A DNA stretch of 40,918 nt from positions 1 to 40,918 of the forward strand of contig NZ_MLJJ01000037.1 of the NCBI RefSeq assembly GCF_002095575.1, written 5' to 3'. A program made the position numbers and the translations under genes. Source of the stretch: Pantoea septica. GTDB lineage: Bacteria; Pseudomonadota; Gammaproteobacteria; Enterobacterales; Enterobacteriaceae. The notes beneath the pieces are model-generated. The model ran no database searches. It saw only the letters and a program-made list of their open reading frames with translations, and was not told where the DNA came from. Each line of letters begins with the position of its first letter. Position 1 is the first letter of the stretch. Positions 17,610-26,735 of this stretch are shown here, piece after piece.

Positions 17610-18071
17610 TCAGTGACGGATTTGCGCCAGCTCCGCCTCGCTCAGGCCGGTCGCTCCTGGACTGACTCGCTGGCCATGCCCATCTCCAGCAAGCGTCGAG
17701 CGACTTCAAGCTTGCCCTCGTTGCGGCCCGCCTGACGACCAGGCTGAATACCTTTTTCAATCCCTTTTTCGATACCTTTCTGTTCAAGCTGTTCTGCAAT
17801 GGTCATCAATTCCTCCTGCTGCTGCGGCATTCGCTGTGCCAGCGCGTGAACAAAAGCTTTGGCGTCTACTGTAGAGCACGTCGCTGACATAGTGTCGCAG
17901 ATCGTCCTCAATAAACGAGCCGGACTCCAGCTTTAGCGTGCTGAGATCGCAGACGGCGCGCAGTTCAGGCGGAAGGTGGATCAACATAAAATCGCGGGCA
18001 ATTTCCGGCTGGGCGAGAAACTGCCGGAACGCAGCGTCGTGCGGGGTGGGCATGCGGTTTTTCTTCTTCAT
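17610..18071 (-). pseudogene. Remnant of an Rpn/YhgA-type (recombination-promoting) nuclease gene
   Basis: Two pieces of one PD-(D/E)XK Rpn-family gene are seen in different frames. The 5' piece (from ATG 18071) reads [21 protein letters not shown] through [13 protein letters not shown], then breaks at about 17870. The 3' piece resumes with [21 protein letters not shown], followed by the repeated GIEKGIEKGIQPGRQAG and LEVARRLLEMGMASESVQ. The middle of the family, including most of the nuclease domain (roughly 170 residues), is missing. Near 17650 a second frameshift moves the expected ending ATGLSEAELAQIRH into another frame, with the ancestral stop at 17610-17612. It is clearly inactive. It occupies the ybhB-pgl interval where E. 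coli carries attB lambda and other genes. Confidence 0.85.
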
Positions 18072-18163
18072 CGTTCCTGACTCCAAAAAAACAATCCGCC
18101 TATCCTGTCACAGCCTGAAGGGGTCGATATTGATTCTGCCGCGGCGTCCTGCCATTTAGCTAA

Positions 18164-18193
18164 AGGCGCGCGGGGGCCGGCCCCGCTGCGCCT
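18164..18193 (-). terminator. GC-rich hairpin downstream of pgl
   Basis: AGGCGC pairs with GCGCCT and, inside, GCGGGG with CCCCGC. The hairpin begins 11 bases after the pgl stop on the minus strand. Only a short T-run (TTTAGC) follows, so termination efficiency is uncertain. Confidence 0.55.
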
Positions 18194-18204
18194 GAGGTCT
18201 CTTC

Positions 18205-19203
18205 TTAATCGAGCGGGTGGATCACCACCCACATCGGTCCCTGGCCCACCGCGTAGCGCGCCAGCGGGGTCAGCAAGCCTTGCGGCTCGCTGATGCGGTA
18301 CACCTCGATATGGTGCGATTTCTGACCAGCCGCCACCAGATAACGCCCGCTGTGATCGATATTGAAGCCGCGCGGCTGGGTTTCCGTCGGCTGATAGCCC
18401 TCAATAGAGAGCAGGCCGCCATCTTCGCTGACGCTGAACACCGTAATAGTGCTGCTGGTGCGATCGCAGGCGTAAAGGAAGCGGCCGTTGGGGGTAAGAT
18501 GGATATCCGCCGCCCAGCGCGTTTCGCTAAAGCCCGGCGGCATCATGTCCAGCGACTGCACGCGCTCAACTTCGCCGCGCGCGTTGCTCAGCGCCCAGAC
18601 GTCCACGGTGCTGTCGAGTTCGTTGACGCAGTAGGCGTAGCTGCCGTTGGGATGAAACGCCATATGACGCGGACCGGCGCCCTCTACCGTGTTGACCTGC
18701 GCCTGCGCGCGCGGCGCCAGCGTGCCGTCGGCGCTCAGGGAATAAAGGCAGATGCGATCCTGCTTCAGCGCCGGAACGAACAGCGTCTGGTTGGCGTTGT
18801 CGATATTGGCGGAGTGGCAGCCGTCCAGCTCGCGGATCACCTGCGACGGCGCCTGCGGCAGGCCGTCATCGCCAATCGGGCTGACGCTGACGCAGGCGTC
18901 GTTATAGGAGCCGCAAAACAGATAGTTGCCGGCGCGATCGGTGGAAATATGGGTCGGACTGCCCGGCAGCGGTGCTTCGCCCGCTTCGCTCAGGGTGCCG
19001 TCGGCGGCAATGCGGAACGCCAGCACGCGGAAGTTCGGGCGCACGCCGACGTAGAGAAAATCTTTCTTCGGGCTGACCACCATCGGCTGAACCTGGCCGG
19101 AGACGTCCGTCACCTGCAACAGCGAAAGTGCGCCCTCTTCATCTAACCGCCACGCGTGGATCTGCTGGCTCTCGGGACTGGCGGTATAAACGACTTGTTT
19201 CAT
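18205..19203 (-). CDS. pgl: 6-phosphogluconolactonase Pgl
   Basis: Seven-bladed beta-propeller lactonase of the oxidative pentose phosphate pathway (YbhE type), 332 residues against 331 in E. coli. Typical segments: [14 protein letters not shown] (about 4-17), [42 protein letters not shown] (127-134), [48 protein letters not shown] and [14 protein letters not shown] at the end. AGGAG lies five bases before the ATG. It is divergent from ybhA with a 158-base gap that must hold both promoters. Confidence 0.97.
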   Translation of the reverse strand: MKQVVYTASPESQQIHAWRLDEEGALSLLQVTDVSGQVQPMVVSPKKDFLYVGVRPNFRVLAFRIAADGTLSEAGEAPLPGSPTHISTDRAGNYLFCGSYNDACVSVSPIGDDGLPQAPSQVIRELDGCHSANIDNANQTLFVPALKQDRICLYSLSADGTLAPRAQAQVNTVEGAGPRHMAFHPNGSYAYCVNELDSTVDVWALSNARGEVERVQSLDMMPPGFSETRWAADIHLTPNGRFLYACDRTSSTITVFSVSEDGGLLSIEGYQPTETQPRGFNIDHSGRYLVAAGQKSHHIEVYRISEPQGLLTPLARYAVGQGPMWVVIHPLD

Positions 19204-19361
19204 GCATTCTCCTTGTTCGCAGCCTGTCAGTTTTTATCTGTGGCTCACTGTAGCCTGTTTTGCCACGGTGCGCCGGAATCATTTGTGCCCTGCTTTTTGT
19301 CTCAGGCCCGCGCCCGGGTGTAGACTCGATGCCTCTTTAATCCTTTCACACGGAATAAGCC

Positions 19362-20180
19362 ATGAGCTATCGCGTAATCGCCCTCGACCTTGACGGCACC
19401 CTGCTGACGCCCGCGAAAACCATTCTGCACCAGTCTATCGAGGCGCTGAAGCGCGCCCGTCAGGCTGGCGTCAAGGTGGCTATCGTCACCGGCCGTCACC
19501 ACTGCGCCATCCACCCTTTTTATCAGGCGCTGGAACTCGATACACCCGCAATCTGCTGCAACGGCACCTATTTGTATGATTATCAGGCAAAAAAGGTGCT
19601 GGCTGCCGATCCGCTGGATAAGGAGCAGGCGCTGCGCGTGATTGAGATGCTGGATGAGCAGCAGATTCACGGCCTGCTCTACGTCGACGATGCGATGCTC
19701 TATCAGACGCCTACCGGCCACGTAATACGCACGCTGAAATGGGCGGAATCGCTGCCGCCGCATCAGCGTCCGCTGTTTGTTCAGGTGCCGGACCTGGCGC
19801 AGGCGGCGCGCGACGCGCAGGCGATCTGGAAGTTCGCGCTTTCCCATGAAAACACTGCCGAACTGCAGCAGTTTGCGACGCGTGTGGAAGCGGAGCTGGG
19901 ACTGGCGTGCGAATGGTCGTGGCACGATCAGGTGGATATCGCGCAGCGCGGCAACAGCAAAGGCAAGCGGCTGGCGGAATGGGTCGCCTCGCTGGGCTTC
20001 TCGATGCAGGAGGTGATCGCCTTCGGCGACAACTATAACGATCTCAGCATGCTGGAAGCCGTCGGGCTGGGCGTGGCGATGGGCAACGCCGACGAGGCGA
20101 TCAAGGCGCGCGCGAAGCAGGTGATCGGCACCAACCTTGAGCCGGGCATCGCCGAGGTGATCGCGCAGCAGCTGCTGTAA
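19362..20180 (+). CDS. ybhA: YbhA, pyridoxal phosphate phosphatase (HAD, Cof type)
   Basis: Haloacid-dehalogenase phosphatase of the Cof subfamily; E. coli YbhA hydrolyses pyridoxal phosphate and other sugar phosphates. It has 272 residues. HAD motif I is ALDLDGTLL (about 7-15), motif II VTGRH (43-47), then a C2B cap, the lysine in NSKGKRLAEWVASLG and motif IV FGDNYNDLSMLEAVGLGVAMGNA (about 221-243). Its stop codon is immediately adjacent to the stop codon of modC on the other strand, with no bases between. Confidence 0.95.
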   Translation: MSYRVIALDLDGTLLTPAKTILHQSIEALKRARQAGVKVAIVTGRHHCAIHPFYQALELDTPAICCNGTYLYDYQAKKVLAADPLDKEQALRVIEMLDEQQIHGLLYVDDAMLYQTPTGHVIRTLKWAESLPPHQRPLFVQVPDLAQAARDAQAIWKFALSHENTAELQQFATRVEAELGLACEWSWHDQVDIAQRGNSKGKRLAEWVASLGFSMQEVIAFGDNYNDLSMLEAVGLGVAMGNADEAIKARAKQVIGTNLEPGIAEVIAQQLL

Positions 20181-21239
20181 TCAGGCGGCAACCGATACGC
20201 TTTTAATCTGGGCATAGAGCCACTGATCTGGCCGAATGCCCAGCTCATCCCGCGCCCAGGGCGAAATGCGCGCCCAGAGTTCGCTGACGCCAATGCGCAG
20301 ACGCACCTCGACCTGATCCCCCACCTCCAGCAGCTCCACCACCTGCGCCGGAAGGATATTGCGTATCGAACTGAGCTGCGGCGGCTGCAGCGCCAGCGAG
20401 ACGTCCGCCGAGGCGATGCGGATACGCAGCGGGGTTTTCACCGGATAGTCAACCCGGCTCACCCAGATATGCTGGTCGCCGAGCGACAGCGCGCTCATGG
20501 GATAGTCGGGATGATGTTCCAGCACCTGCACGCGCAGCACGCTGGTCAGCTCGCTTACCGGCAGCCAGGGCCGCATCGCGCTGCTGCTCCAGACTTTTTC
20601 CTGCGGGCCGAAAGCCTTAACGCCGCCGCGATCGAGCACCAGCACGTTTTCCGCCAGCTGCAAAATTTCATCGAGACTGTGGGTGACGTAGAGCACCGGG
20701 ATCTCGACCTGTTTCGCCAGCTTCTGCAGATAGGGCATCAGCTCGCGCTTGCGCGGCAGATCGAGCGAAGCGAGCGGCTCGTCCATCAGCAGAATATCGG
20801 GGGCGCTCAGCAGCGCGCGGCCAATGGCGACGCGCTGCTTTTCACCGCCGGAGAGCGACAGCGGAAAGCGATCCAGCAGCGTTTCCAGCCCCAGCAGCGC
20901 CACCAGCGCGTCGAACTGCCCTTTCATCGCGGGCGACATGCCGTAGCGCAGATTGCCGCGCACGCGATAGTGCGGAAACAGCCGCGCATCCTGAAACACA
21001 TAGCCGACGCGGCGCTTTTCCGGCGGCAGCACCACGCTCTTTTCGACGTCGAGCAGCACACGGCCGTTCAGCGTGATGACGCCGCGCTGCGGCTGCGTCA
21101 GCCCGCTGATGGCGTTGATCAGCGACGTCTTGCCTGCGCCCGAGACGCCGAATACCGCGGTAATTCCTTTCGCCGGGATCTGCGCGTCGATATCAAGCTG
21201 GTGATCCCCCAGCCGCTGCGAAAAGTTCAGCGTCAGCAT
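20181..21239 (-). CDS. modC: Molybdate ABC transporter ATP-binding protein ModC
   Basis: Energises molybdate import with ModB and ModA. It has 352 residues, identical to E. coli. Walker A GVSGAGKT is at about 31-38, the signature [15 protein letters not shown] at about 128-142, Walker [13 protein letters not shown] at about 149-160, and switch histidine in YVTHSLDE. The C-terminal third contains the molybdate/TOBE (mop) regulatory domain. Its ATG overlaps the modB stop by one base. Confidence 0.98.
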   Translation of the reverse strand: MLTLNFSQRLGDHQLDIDAQIPAKGITAVFGVSGAGKTSLINAISGLTQPQRGVITLNGRVLLDVEKSVVLPPEKRRVGYVFQDARLFPHYRVRGNLRYGMSPAMKGQFDALVALLGLETLLDRFPLSLSGGEKQRVAIGRALLSAPDILLMDEPLASLDLPRKRELMPYLQKLAKQVEIPVLYVTHSLDEILQLAENVLVLDRGGVKAFGPQEKVWSSSAMRPWLPVSELTSVLRVQVLEHHPDYPMSALSLGDQHIWVSRVDYPVKTPLRIRIASADVSLALQPPQLSSIRNILPAQVVELLEVGDQVEVRLRIGVSELWARISPWARDELGIRPDQWLYAQIKSVSVAA

Positions 21240-21928
21240 CAGGCGCCCATCCTTTTACGGCCCCAGCGCGCCAGCCATTCGGAGATCAGCAGCGACAGCA
21301 GCGCCAGCGCGATGGCGATAGCGCACAGCCGCGCCGCCGCGCCCTCTGCGCCCGGCGTTTCAATCAGGGTAAACATCGCCAGCGGCAGCGTGCGCGTCTC
21401 CTGCGGAATATTGGAGACGAAAGTAATAGTCGCGCCGAACTCGCCCAGCGAGCGGGCGAAGGCCAGCACGGTACCGACGATAATGCCGGGCAGCGTCAGC
21501 GGCAGCGTGATGGTGAAAAAGACGCGCCAGCGCCCGGCGCCGAGCGTGCGCGCCGCCTGCTCCAGCCGCATATCCACCGCCTCCAGCGCCAGCCGGATGG
21601 CGCGCACCATCAGCGGAAAGGCGATAACCGCGGAGGCGAGCGCCGCGCCGCGCCAGCTAAAGGCGAAGCTAAAGCCGAACCAGTCGTAGAGATACTGGCC
21701 AATCACGCCGCGTCGGCCCAGACCGATCAGCAGCAGATAGCCCACCACCACCGGCGGCAGCACCAGCGGCAGATGAATAATGCTGTCGAGCAGCGATTTG
21801 CCTGGAAACCGGCAGCGCACCAGAATCCAGGCCGTAAGGATGCCAAACGGCAGGCTGAACAGCACCGCGATGCTGGAGACTTTCAGGCTAAGCACCACCG
21901 CCTGCCATTCGGGATCGCTGAGTATCAT
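21239..21928 (-). CDS. modB: Molybdate ABC transporter permease ModB
   Basis: Inner-membrane channel of the ModABC importer, 229 residues as in E. coli. Starts [19 protein letters not shown]; has about five to six helices. The cytoplasmic EAA-loop that docks on ModC is [22 protein letters not shown] near residues 143-164. It overlaps modA by four bases (ATGA) and modC by one base, giving a fully coupled operon. Confidence 0.98.
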   Translation of the reverse strand: MILSDPEWQAVVLSLKVSSIAVLFSLPFGILTAWILVRCRFPGKSLLDSIIHLPLVLPPVVVGYLLLIGLGRRGVIGQYLYDWFGFSFAFSWRGAALASAVIAFPLMVRAIRLALEAVDMRLEQAARTLGAGRWRVFFTITLPLTLPGIIVGTVLAFARSLGEFGATITFVSNIPQETRTLPLAMFTLIETPGAEGAAARLCAIAIALALLSLLISEWLARWGRKRMGA

Positions 21929-22698
21929 GCTTTCGGGGAGAATCCGTACTGTTTAAACACCGCGGCCGCTTCCGGCCCTTTCAGGTAGTCATAAAACGCC
22001 TTCACCGCAGCGCTGTTATGCGCTTTTACCACCGCCATCGGATATTCCACCGGCTTGTGGCTGGATGCCGGAAAAGTGCCGACAACCTGCACTTTATCGC
22101 TGGCTACCGCGTCCGACCCGTAGACGATACCGTAGGGCGTCTCCTTGCGCTCAACCAGCGCCAGCGCGGCGCGCACGTTATTGGCGCGCGCCAGCGACGG
22201 CGAAACCTGCTCCCAGGCGCCCAGCGCTTGCAGCGCTTCCTGCGCATAGATGCCGGCAGGCACGTGATCGGGATCGCCGACCGCCAGACGCTCGCCTTTC
22301 AAGAGGCTTTTCCAGTCGGTCTGTTGATTCAGCGTAACGGGCTTCGCGCTGTCGCCGCGTGGCGCCACCAGCACCAGTTCGTTGCCGAGCAGGGTCACGC
22401 GCGTGGCGTCCTCCATGCTCTTTTTCGCTACGGCGTCATCCATCCACTGCTGGTCCGCTGAGATAAAGAGATCGGCGGGCGCGCCCTGCTCAATCTGACG
22501 CGCCAGCGTAGAAGAGGAGGCGAACGACGACACCACATCTACGTCGGTTTTCTTTTTATACTGCGTCGCAATCTCCTGCAGCGCGTTGGTCAACGACGCG
22601 GCGGCGAAGACGGTGACTTTCTCAGCGGCGGCGGCCTGACCGGCCAGCGTGACGCTCAGCGCGGCGGCAAGTCCCCAGCGACAGGATCGAAATGACAT
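21925..22698 (-). CDS. modA: Molybdate-binding periplasmic protein ModA
   Basis: High-affinity molybdate receptor, 257 residues as in E. coli. The signal peptide MSFRSCRWGLAAALSVTLAG ends at AAAAE, and the mature protein begins VTVFAAASLTNALQEIATQYKKK. Ligand-loop segments SFASSSTLARQIEQGAPADLFISAD, VGDPDHVPAGIYAQEALQ and YGSDAV are present. The start at 22698 is chosen because GGAG stands seven bases upstream; an ATG six bases earlier would leave no room for it. First gene of modABC, behind a ModE operator. Confidence 0.97.
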   Translation of the reverse strand: MSFRSCRWGLAAALSVTLAGQAAAAEKVTVFAAASLTNALQEIATQYKKKTDVDVVSSFASSSTLARQIEQGAPADLFISADQQWMDDAVAKKSMEDATRVTLLGNELVLVAPRGDSAKPVTLNQQTDWKSLLKGERLAVGDPDHVPAGIYAQEALQALGAWEQVSPSLARANNVRAALALVERKETPYGIVYGSDAVASDKVQVVGTFPASSHKPVEYPMAVVKAHNSAAVKAFYDYLKGPEAAAVFKQYGFSPKA

Positions 22699-22716
22699 GG
22701 GCATTCTCCAGTTATG

Positions 22717-22740
22717 CGTTGCGTAGGCAATGATACAACG
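22717..22740 (-). promoter_or_regulatory. ModE operator and modABC promoter
   Basis: The 24 bases at 22717-22740, read on the minus strand, begin CGTTGTATCATT and end CTACGCAACG. They match the E. coli modA ModE operator, as remembered, at 18 of 24 positions. The probable -10 element TATCAT lies inside it, so bound ModE would block transcription of modABC when molybdate is plentiful. Confidence 0.82.
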
Positions 22741-22800
22741 CGCGCAGGACAGCGTGATAAAAATTATCGGCAGGAAACGGAGAAGGTTGAGCAGGCGCAA

Positions 22801-22825
22801 TAAAAACGCCCGCTCGGGCGGGCGT
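22801..22825 (-). terminator. Intrinsic terminator of acrZ
   Basis: On the minus strand GCCCGC-CCGA-GCGGGC is followed by GTTTTTA, starting eight bases after the acrZ stop: a textbook Rho-independent terminator that also separates acrZ from the mod promoter. Confidence 0.9.
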
Positions 22826-22832
22826 CGGGGAA

Positions 22833-22985
22833 TTAACGGGTAGAGCGTGAAGCGTGTTCGCGGCGGCCGAATTTCGAGATGACGTTGAACACCTCGCCCA
22901 GGCCATAAATCAGGCCCAGCATAATCGCCATCACCACCGGCACCATAATCACCGCTACAGCAAGGCTTTTTAACAGTTCCAGCAT
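22833..22985 (-). CDS. acrZ: AcrZ, small membrane partner of AcrB efflux pump
   Basis: A 50-residue single-helix protein too short for ordinary gene finding. The sequence begins [20 protein letters not shown] and continues through a hydrophobic helix with [14 protein letters not shown], matching the known 49-residue E. coli AcrZ (YbhT) in both sequence and position between modA and modE. AcrZ binds AcrB in the inner membrane and changes its drug preference. The tail ([10 protein letters not shown]) is basic and differs from E. coli. It diverges from modE and has its own terminator. Confidence 0.92.
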   Translation of the reverse strand: MLELLKSLAVAVIMVPVVMAIMLGLIYGLGEVFNVISKFGRREHASRSTR

Positions 22986-23119
22986 GGAAGTCTCACTCAG
23001 CAAAGCAAAAAAGTGATTGTAACGTCTGAGGAAAAAAACGCACTGCCCTTTTCGTGCTTTTACTTTTTACGCCGCTCCCCGCTATGATCGTTGCATTCAC
23101 ACGTTCTGGAGACGCCACT

Positions 23120-23902
23120 ATGCAGGCTGAACTTTCCCTGTCCATCCGGCTGCAGCAGAAGCTGTTCGCCGATCCGCGCCGTATAGCGCTACTGAAACGC
23201 ATCCGCGAAACCGGCTCCATCAGCCAGGGCGCGAAGCTGGCAGGCATCAGCTACAAAAGCGCCTGGGACGCGATCAATGAAATGAACCAGCTGGCTGACG
23301 ACATTCTCGTCGAGCGCGCGACCGGCGGCAAAGGCGGCGGCGGCGCGCAGCTGACGCGCTACGGCGAGCGGCTTATCCAGCTGTTCCAGCTGCTGGAGCA
23401 GATTCAGCAAAAGGCGTTCGACGCGCTGCAAAACGACTCGGTGCCGCTCGACAGCCTGCTGGCGACGATCGCGCGCTTTTCCCTACAAACCAGCGCGCGC
23501 AACCAGCTGTTCGGCACCGTGGTGGCCCATGACCAACAGCATGTGGTGCGGCATCTTCAGGTACGGCTGGCCGACGGCGCCACGCAGCTTAACGTGGCGC
23601 TGACCGAGCGCAGCGTGGCGCGCCTGCAGCTTGAGGCGGGCAAAGAAGTGCTGGTGCTGATCAAAGCGCCATGGATTCAGGTCGGCCGCGAGGCGTCGCA
23701 GGCGGATAACCAGCTCAGCGCGCAGGTGAGCCAGATTGAACCCGGCGAGCAGATGAGCGAAGTGCTGATGACGCTGCCGAGCGGCGAAACGCTCTGTGCC
23801 ACGCTCTCTAACCAGCAGGTGCAGCAGCAGAATCTGCAGCCTGGCGACGCCGTCACGGCAAGTTTTAATGCCGAACACGCGATTATCGCTACGCTGCTCT
23901 GA
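23120..23902 (+). CDS. modE: Molybdate-responsive regulator ModE
   Basis: Dimeric transcription factor that binds molybdate and then represses modABC and activates moa. It has 260 residues. The N-terminal winged helix includes RRIALLKRIRETGSISQGAK and GISYKSAWDAINEMNQL (about 19-57), with the wing at ERATGGKGGGGAQLTRYGERLI. Two molybdate-binding TOBE/mop repeats follow; the first starts with SARNQLFGTV. The start at 23120 matches the family N-terminus (MQAELSL) and has GGAG upstream; the frame is open further left by chance. Both targets predicted here, modA and moaA, lie in this window. Confidence 0.97.
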   Translation: MQAELSLSIRLQQKLFADPRRIALLKRIRETGSISQGAKLAGISYKSAWDAINEMNQLADDILVERATGGKGGGGAQLTRYGERLIQLFQLLEQIQQKAFDALQNDSVPLDSLLATIARFSLQTSARNQLFGTVVAHDQQHVVRHLQVRLADGATQLNVALTERSVARLQLEAGKEVLVLIKAPWIQVGREASQADNQLSAQVSQIEPGEQMSEVLMTLPSGETLCATLSNQQVQQQNLQPGDAVTASFNAEHAIIATLL

Positions 23903-23978
23903 CCTGCGCGCCGTGATTTGACTTCCCCGACAGCACTGGGTACAACCCGGTATTACAGTGCATAAAATGGAACGCATC

Positions 23979-25451
23979 ATGGCATTATTGCAAATTTCGC
24001 AAGGCACGTTTCGTCTTAGCGACACCCGATTACTGAACCTGAACGATCTGCGACTAACGGGCGGCCAGAGCTGGGCTTTCGTCGGCGCCAACGGCAGCGG
24101 CAAATCGTCGCTGGCGCGCGCGCTGGCAGGCGAACTGGCGCCGGAAAAAGGCGACTTCGCCAGCCGGTTCGCGCGCCCGACGCGCCTGTCGCTCGAACAG
24201 CTGCAAAAGCTGGTCGCTGACGAATGGGAACGCAACAACACCGATCTGCTGAGCGAAGGCGAAACCGATACCGGCCGCACCGCGCTGGAGATTATCCAGG
24301 ATGAGGTCCGGGACGAGGCGCGCGCGCAGGCGCTGGCGGAGCGGTTCGCCATTGGTTACCTGCTCAAGCGGCGCTTTAAATACCTCTCAACCGGCGAGAC
24401 GCGCAAGGTGCTGCTCTGCCAGGCGCTGATGAAACAGCCCGATCTGCTGATCCTCGACGAGCCTTTCGACGGCCTTGACGTCGCCTCGCGCGCCAGCCTC
24501 ACGGAGACGCTGGCGAACCTGCAACAGCCCGACGTTGCGCTGGTGCTGGTGCTCAATCGCTTTGACGACATCCCCGATTTTATTCAGCAGGTTGGCGTGC
24601 TGGCGGAGTGCACCCTGACCCACGTCGGCGCGCGCGACGCGATCCTGGCGGAAGCGCTGGTGGCGCAGCTGGCGCACAGCGAACGGCTGGAGGGCATGGC
24701 CCTGCCGGAGCCGGATGCCCCTGACCAGCTGCCGCCGCTGGCGCAGGTAACGCCGCGCGTCATCCTGCGCAACGGCATGGTCTGCTACAACGACAAAGCG
24801 GTGATCAACGGGCTGAACTGGCAGGTCAACGCCGGCGAACACTGGCAGATCGTCGGGCCTAACGGCGCCGGAAAATCGACGCTGCTGAGCCTGGTGACCG
24901 GCGATCATCCTCAGGGCTACAGCAACGATCTCTGGCTCTTCGGCACTAAACGCGGCAGCGGCGAAACCATCTGGGATATCAAACAGCATATCGGCTACGT
25001 CAGCAGCAGCCTGCATCTGGATTATCGCGTCAGCGTCAACGTGCGCACCGTGATCCTCTCCGGCTTCTTCGACTCCATCGGCCTCTATCAGGCAGCCTCG
25101 GAGCGGCAGAAGGCGCTGGCGCGGCAGTGGCTGGCGCTGCTCGGTATGGATAACGCGCTGGCCGACGCGCCGTTCCACAGCCTCTCCTGGGGCCAGCAGC
25201 GGCTGGTGCTGATCGCCCGCGCGCTGGTGAAGCATCCGGCGCTGCTGATCCTTGACGAACCGCTGCAGGGGCTGGATCCCATCAATCGCCAGCTGGTACG
25301 CCGCTTCGTCGATATCCTTATCGGCGAAGGCCGTACCCAGCTGCTGTTCGTTTCGCACCACGCCGAAGACGCGCCGCGCTGCATTACCCATCGACTCAGT
25401 TTTGTGCCTGCCGCCGAGGGCTACGCCTACCAGCAGGAAAGCCTGCGTTAA
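23979..25451 (+). CDS. modF: ModF, double ABC ATPase of the molybdenum locus
   Basis: A 490-residue soluble protein with two ABC cassettes, the same length as E. coli ModF (PhrA). Cassette 1: Walker A GANGSGKS (about 34-41), signature LSTGETRKVLLCQAL, Walker B LLILDEPFDGLD. Cassette 2: Walker A GPNGAGKS (about 291-298), signature LSWGQQRLVLIARAL, Walker B LLILDEPLQGLDP. No membrane segment is present. Its role is unsettled; it is co-transcribed with modE and was once linked to photoreactivation. The start is the ATG giving MALLQISQGTFRLSD; an ATG four codons upstream and a GTG at 23958 are less likely. The gap to modE is 76 bases. Confidence 0.96.
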   Translation: MALLQISQGTFRLSDTRLLNLNDLRLTGGQSWAFVGANGSGKSSLARALAGELAPEKGDFASRFARPTRLSLEQLQKLVADEWERNNTDLLSEGETDTGRTALEIIQDEVRDEARAQALAERFAIGYLLKRRFKYLSTGETRKVLLCQALMKQPDLLILDEPFDGLDVASRASLTETLANLQQPDVALVLVLNRFDDIPDFIQQVGVLAECTLTHVGARDAILAEALVAQLAHSERLEGMALPEPDAPDQLPPLAQVTPRVILRNGMVCYNDKAVINGLNWQVNAGEHWQIVGPNGAGKSTLLSLVTGDHPQGYSNDLWLFGTKRGSGETIWDIKQHIGYVSSSLHLDYRVSVNVRTVILSGFFDSIGLYQAASERQKALARQWLALLGMDNALADAPFHSLSWGQQRLVLIARALVKHPALLILDEPLQGLDPINRQLVRRFVDILIGEGRTQLLFVSHHAEDAPRCITHRLSFVPAAEGYAYQQESLR

Positions 25452-25458
25452 TGCCTGC

Positions 25459-25477
25459 GACGCCGCCTGGCGGCGTC
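25459..25477 (+). terminator. GC-rich palindrome after modF
   Basis: GACGCCGCC, one base, then GGCGGCGTC, seven bases after the modF stop. It lacks a following T-run, so it is at best a weak terminator. Confidence 0.4.
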
Positions 25478-25579
25478 CGCTTACTCCCGCCCGCATTCCT
25501 CATGTAACCGCTACCATTGCTTAGCCCTTTTCAACTCATCATTCATACAGAAAAGGCTTTGAATAAGAATTTTCAGCTT

Positions 25580-25641
25580 GTGTAAACGATTCCATTTATC
25601 CAGACTTGATCACGCTTTACCGGGCGCTGATGTGCTACTTT
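25580..25641 (+). promoter_or_regulatory. gal promoter with GalR/GalS operator
   Basis: GTGTAAACGATTCCAT at 25580-25595 matches the E. coli external gal operator at 15 of 16 positions. To its right, 25596-25616 resembles a degraded CRP site (one half-site, reading TGATC on the minus strand). TG-C-TACTTT at 25633-25641 is an extended -10 element. Galactose induction through GalR/GalS is therefore expected although galE is absent. Confidence 0.82.
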
Positions 25642-25685
25642 TTAACCCTGCCTGTCTGGCTTTTTGACGTTAACCAGGACTCAAC

Positions 25686-26735
25686 ATGGAAAAATTTAAC
25701 CCGGTCGATCATCCGCATCGCCGTTACAATCCGCTGATCGATCAGTGGATTCTCGTTTCGCCTCACCGTGCCAAACGTCCCTGGCAGGGCGCGCAGGAAA
25801 CCCCTTCGCAAGAGAAGCTGCCGGCGCACGATCCTGACTGTTTCCTCTGCGCGGGCAACACGCGCGTCACCGGCGACAAAAACCCTGATTATAAAGGCAC
25901 TTACGTTTTCACTAACGATTTCGCCGCGCTCATGACCGATACGCCGGAAGCGCCGGAGAGCAGCGACGTGCTGATGCGCTGCGAAAGCGCGCGCGGCACC
26001 AGCCGGGTGATCTGCTTCTCGCCCGACCACAGCAAAACGCTGCCGGAAATGTCGCTGCCCGCGCTGGAAGAGGTGGTAAAAACCTGGCAGGCGCAGACTG
26101 CCGATCTCGGCCAGCACTATCCCTGGGTGCAGGTTTTTGAAAACAAGGGCGCGGCGATGGGCTGCTCCAATCCCCATCCGCACGGCCAGGTATGGGCTAA
26201 CAGTTTTCTGCCTAACGAAGCGCAGCGCGAAGATGAGCATCAGCGCGCCTACTATGCCGCGCACGGCTCGCCGATGCTGATAGACTACGCCGCGCGCGAA
26301 TTGAGCGACGGCAGCCGCACCGTGGTCGAGACCGAACACTGGCTGGCGGTGGTGCCCTGGTGGGCGGCCTGGCCGTTCGAGACGCTGCTGCTGCCGAAAG
26401 CCCATATCAAACGCCTCAACGATCTCTCGCCGGAGCAGAGCGCCGATCTGGCGAAAGCGCTTAAGCAGCTGACCAGCCGCTACGACAACCTGTTTCAGTG
26501 CTCTTTCCCCTACTCCATGGGCTGGCACGGCGCGCCGTTCAACGGCGAAGAAAACGATCACTGGCAGCTGCACGCGCACTTCTACCCGCCGCTGCTGCGC
26601 TCGGCGACGGTTCGCAAATTTATGGTCGGCTACGAAATGCTGGCTGAAACCCAACGCGATTTAACGGCGGAACAGGCGGCAGAACGTCTGCGCGCCGTTA
26701 GCGATATTCATTTCCGCGAGGCACAACAATGTTAA
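25686..26735 (+). CDS. galT: Galactose-1-phosphate uridylyltransferase GalT
   Basis: Leloir pathway enzyme exchanging UMP between UDP-glucose and galactose-1-phosphate. It has 349 residues. The zinc site cysteines are in DCFLCAGN (about 53-60), and the nucleophile histidine is in [11 protein letters not shown] (about 161-171). AGGA stands six bases before the ATG. It is the first gene of the operon here: galE, which leads the E. coli galETKM operon, is not upstream. The stop overlaps galK by seven bases. Confidence 0.98.
   Translation: MEKFNPVDHPHRRYNPLIDQWILVSPHRAKRPWQGAQETPSQEKLPAHDPDCFLCAGNTRVTGDKNPDYKGTYVFTNDFAALMTDTPEAPESSDVLMRCESARGTSRVICFSPDHSKTLPEMSLPALEEVVKTWQAQTADLGQHYPWVQVFENKGAAMGCSNPHPHGQVWANSFLPNEAQREDEHQRAYYAAHGSPMLIDYAARELSDGSRTVVETEHWLAVVPWWAAWPFETLLLPKAHIKRLNDLSPEQSADLAKALKQLTSRYDNLFQCSFPYSMGWHGAPFNGEENDHWQLHAHFYPPLLRSATVRKFMVGYEMLAETQRDLTAEQAAERLRAVSDIHFREAQQC

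Noticed and set aside
17560..17610. Terminator after ybhB formed by GCGGCGC and GCGCCGC
   Set aside because: The inverted repeat exists but has a 10-base loop and no T-run, and may be chance in very GC-rich text.
17563..18204. Lambda-type attB site between ybhB and pgl
   Set aside because: The E. coli attB core (GCTTTTTTATACTAA) is not visible and the interval is filled by the Rpn relic.
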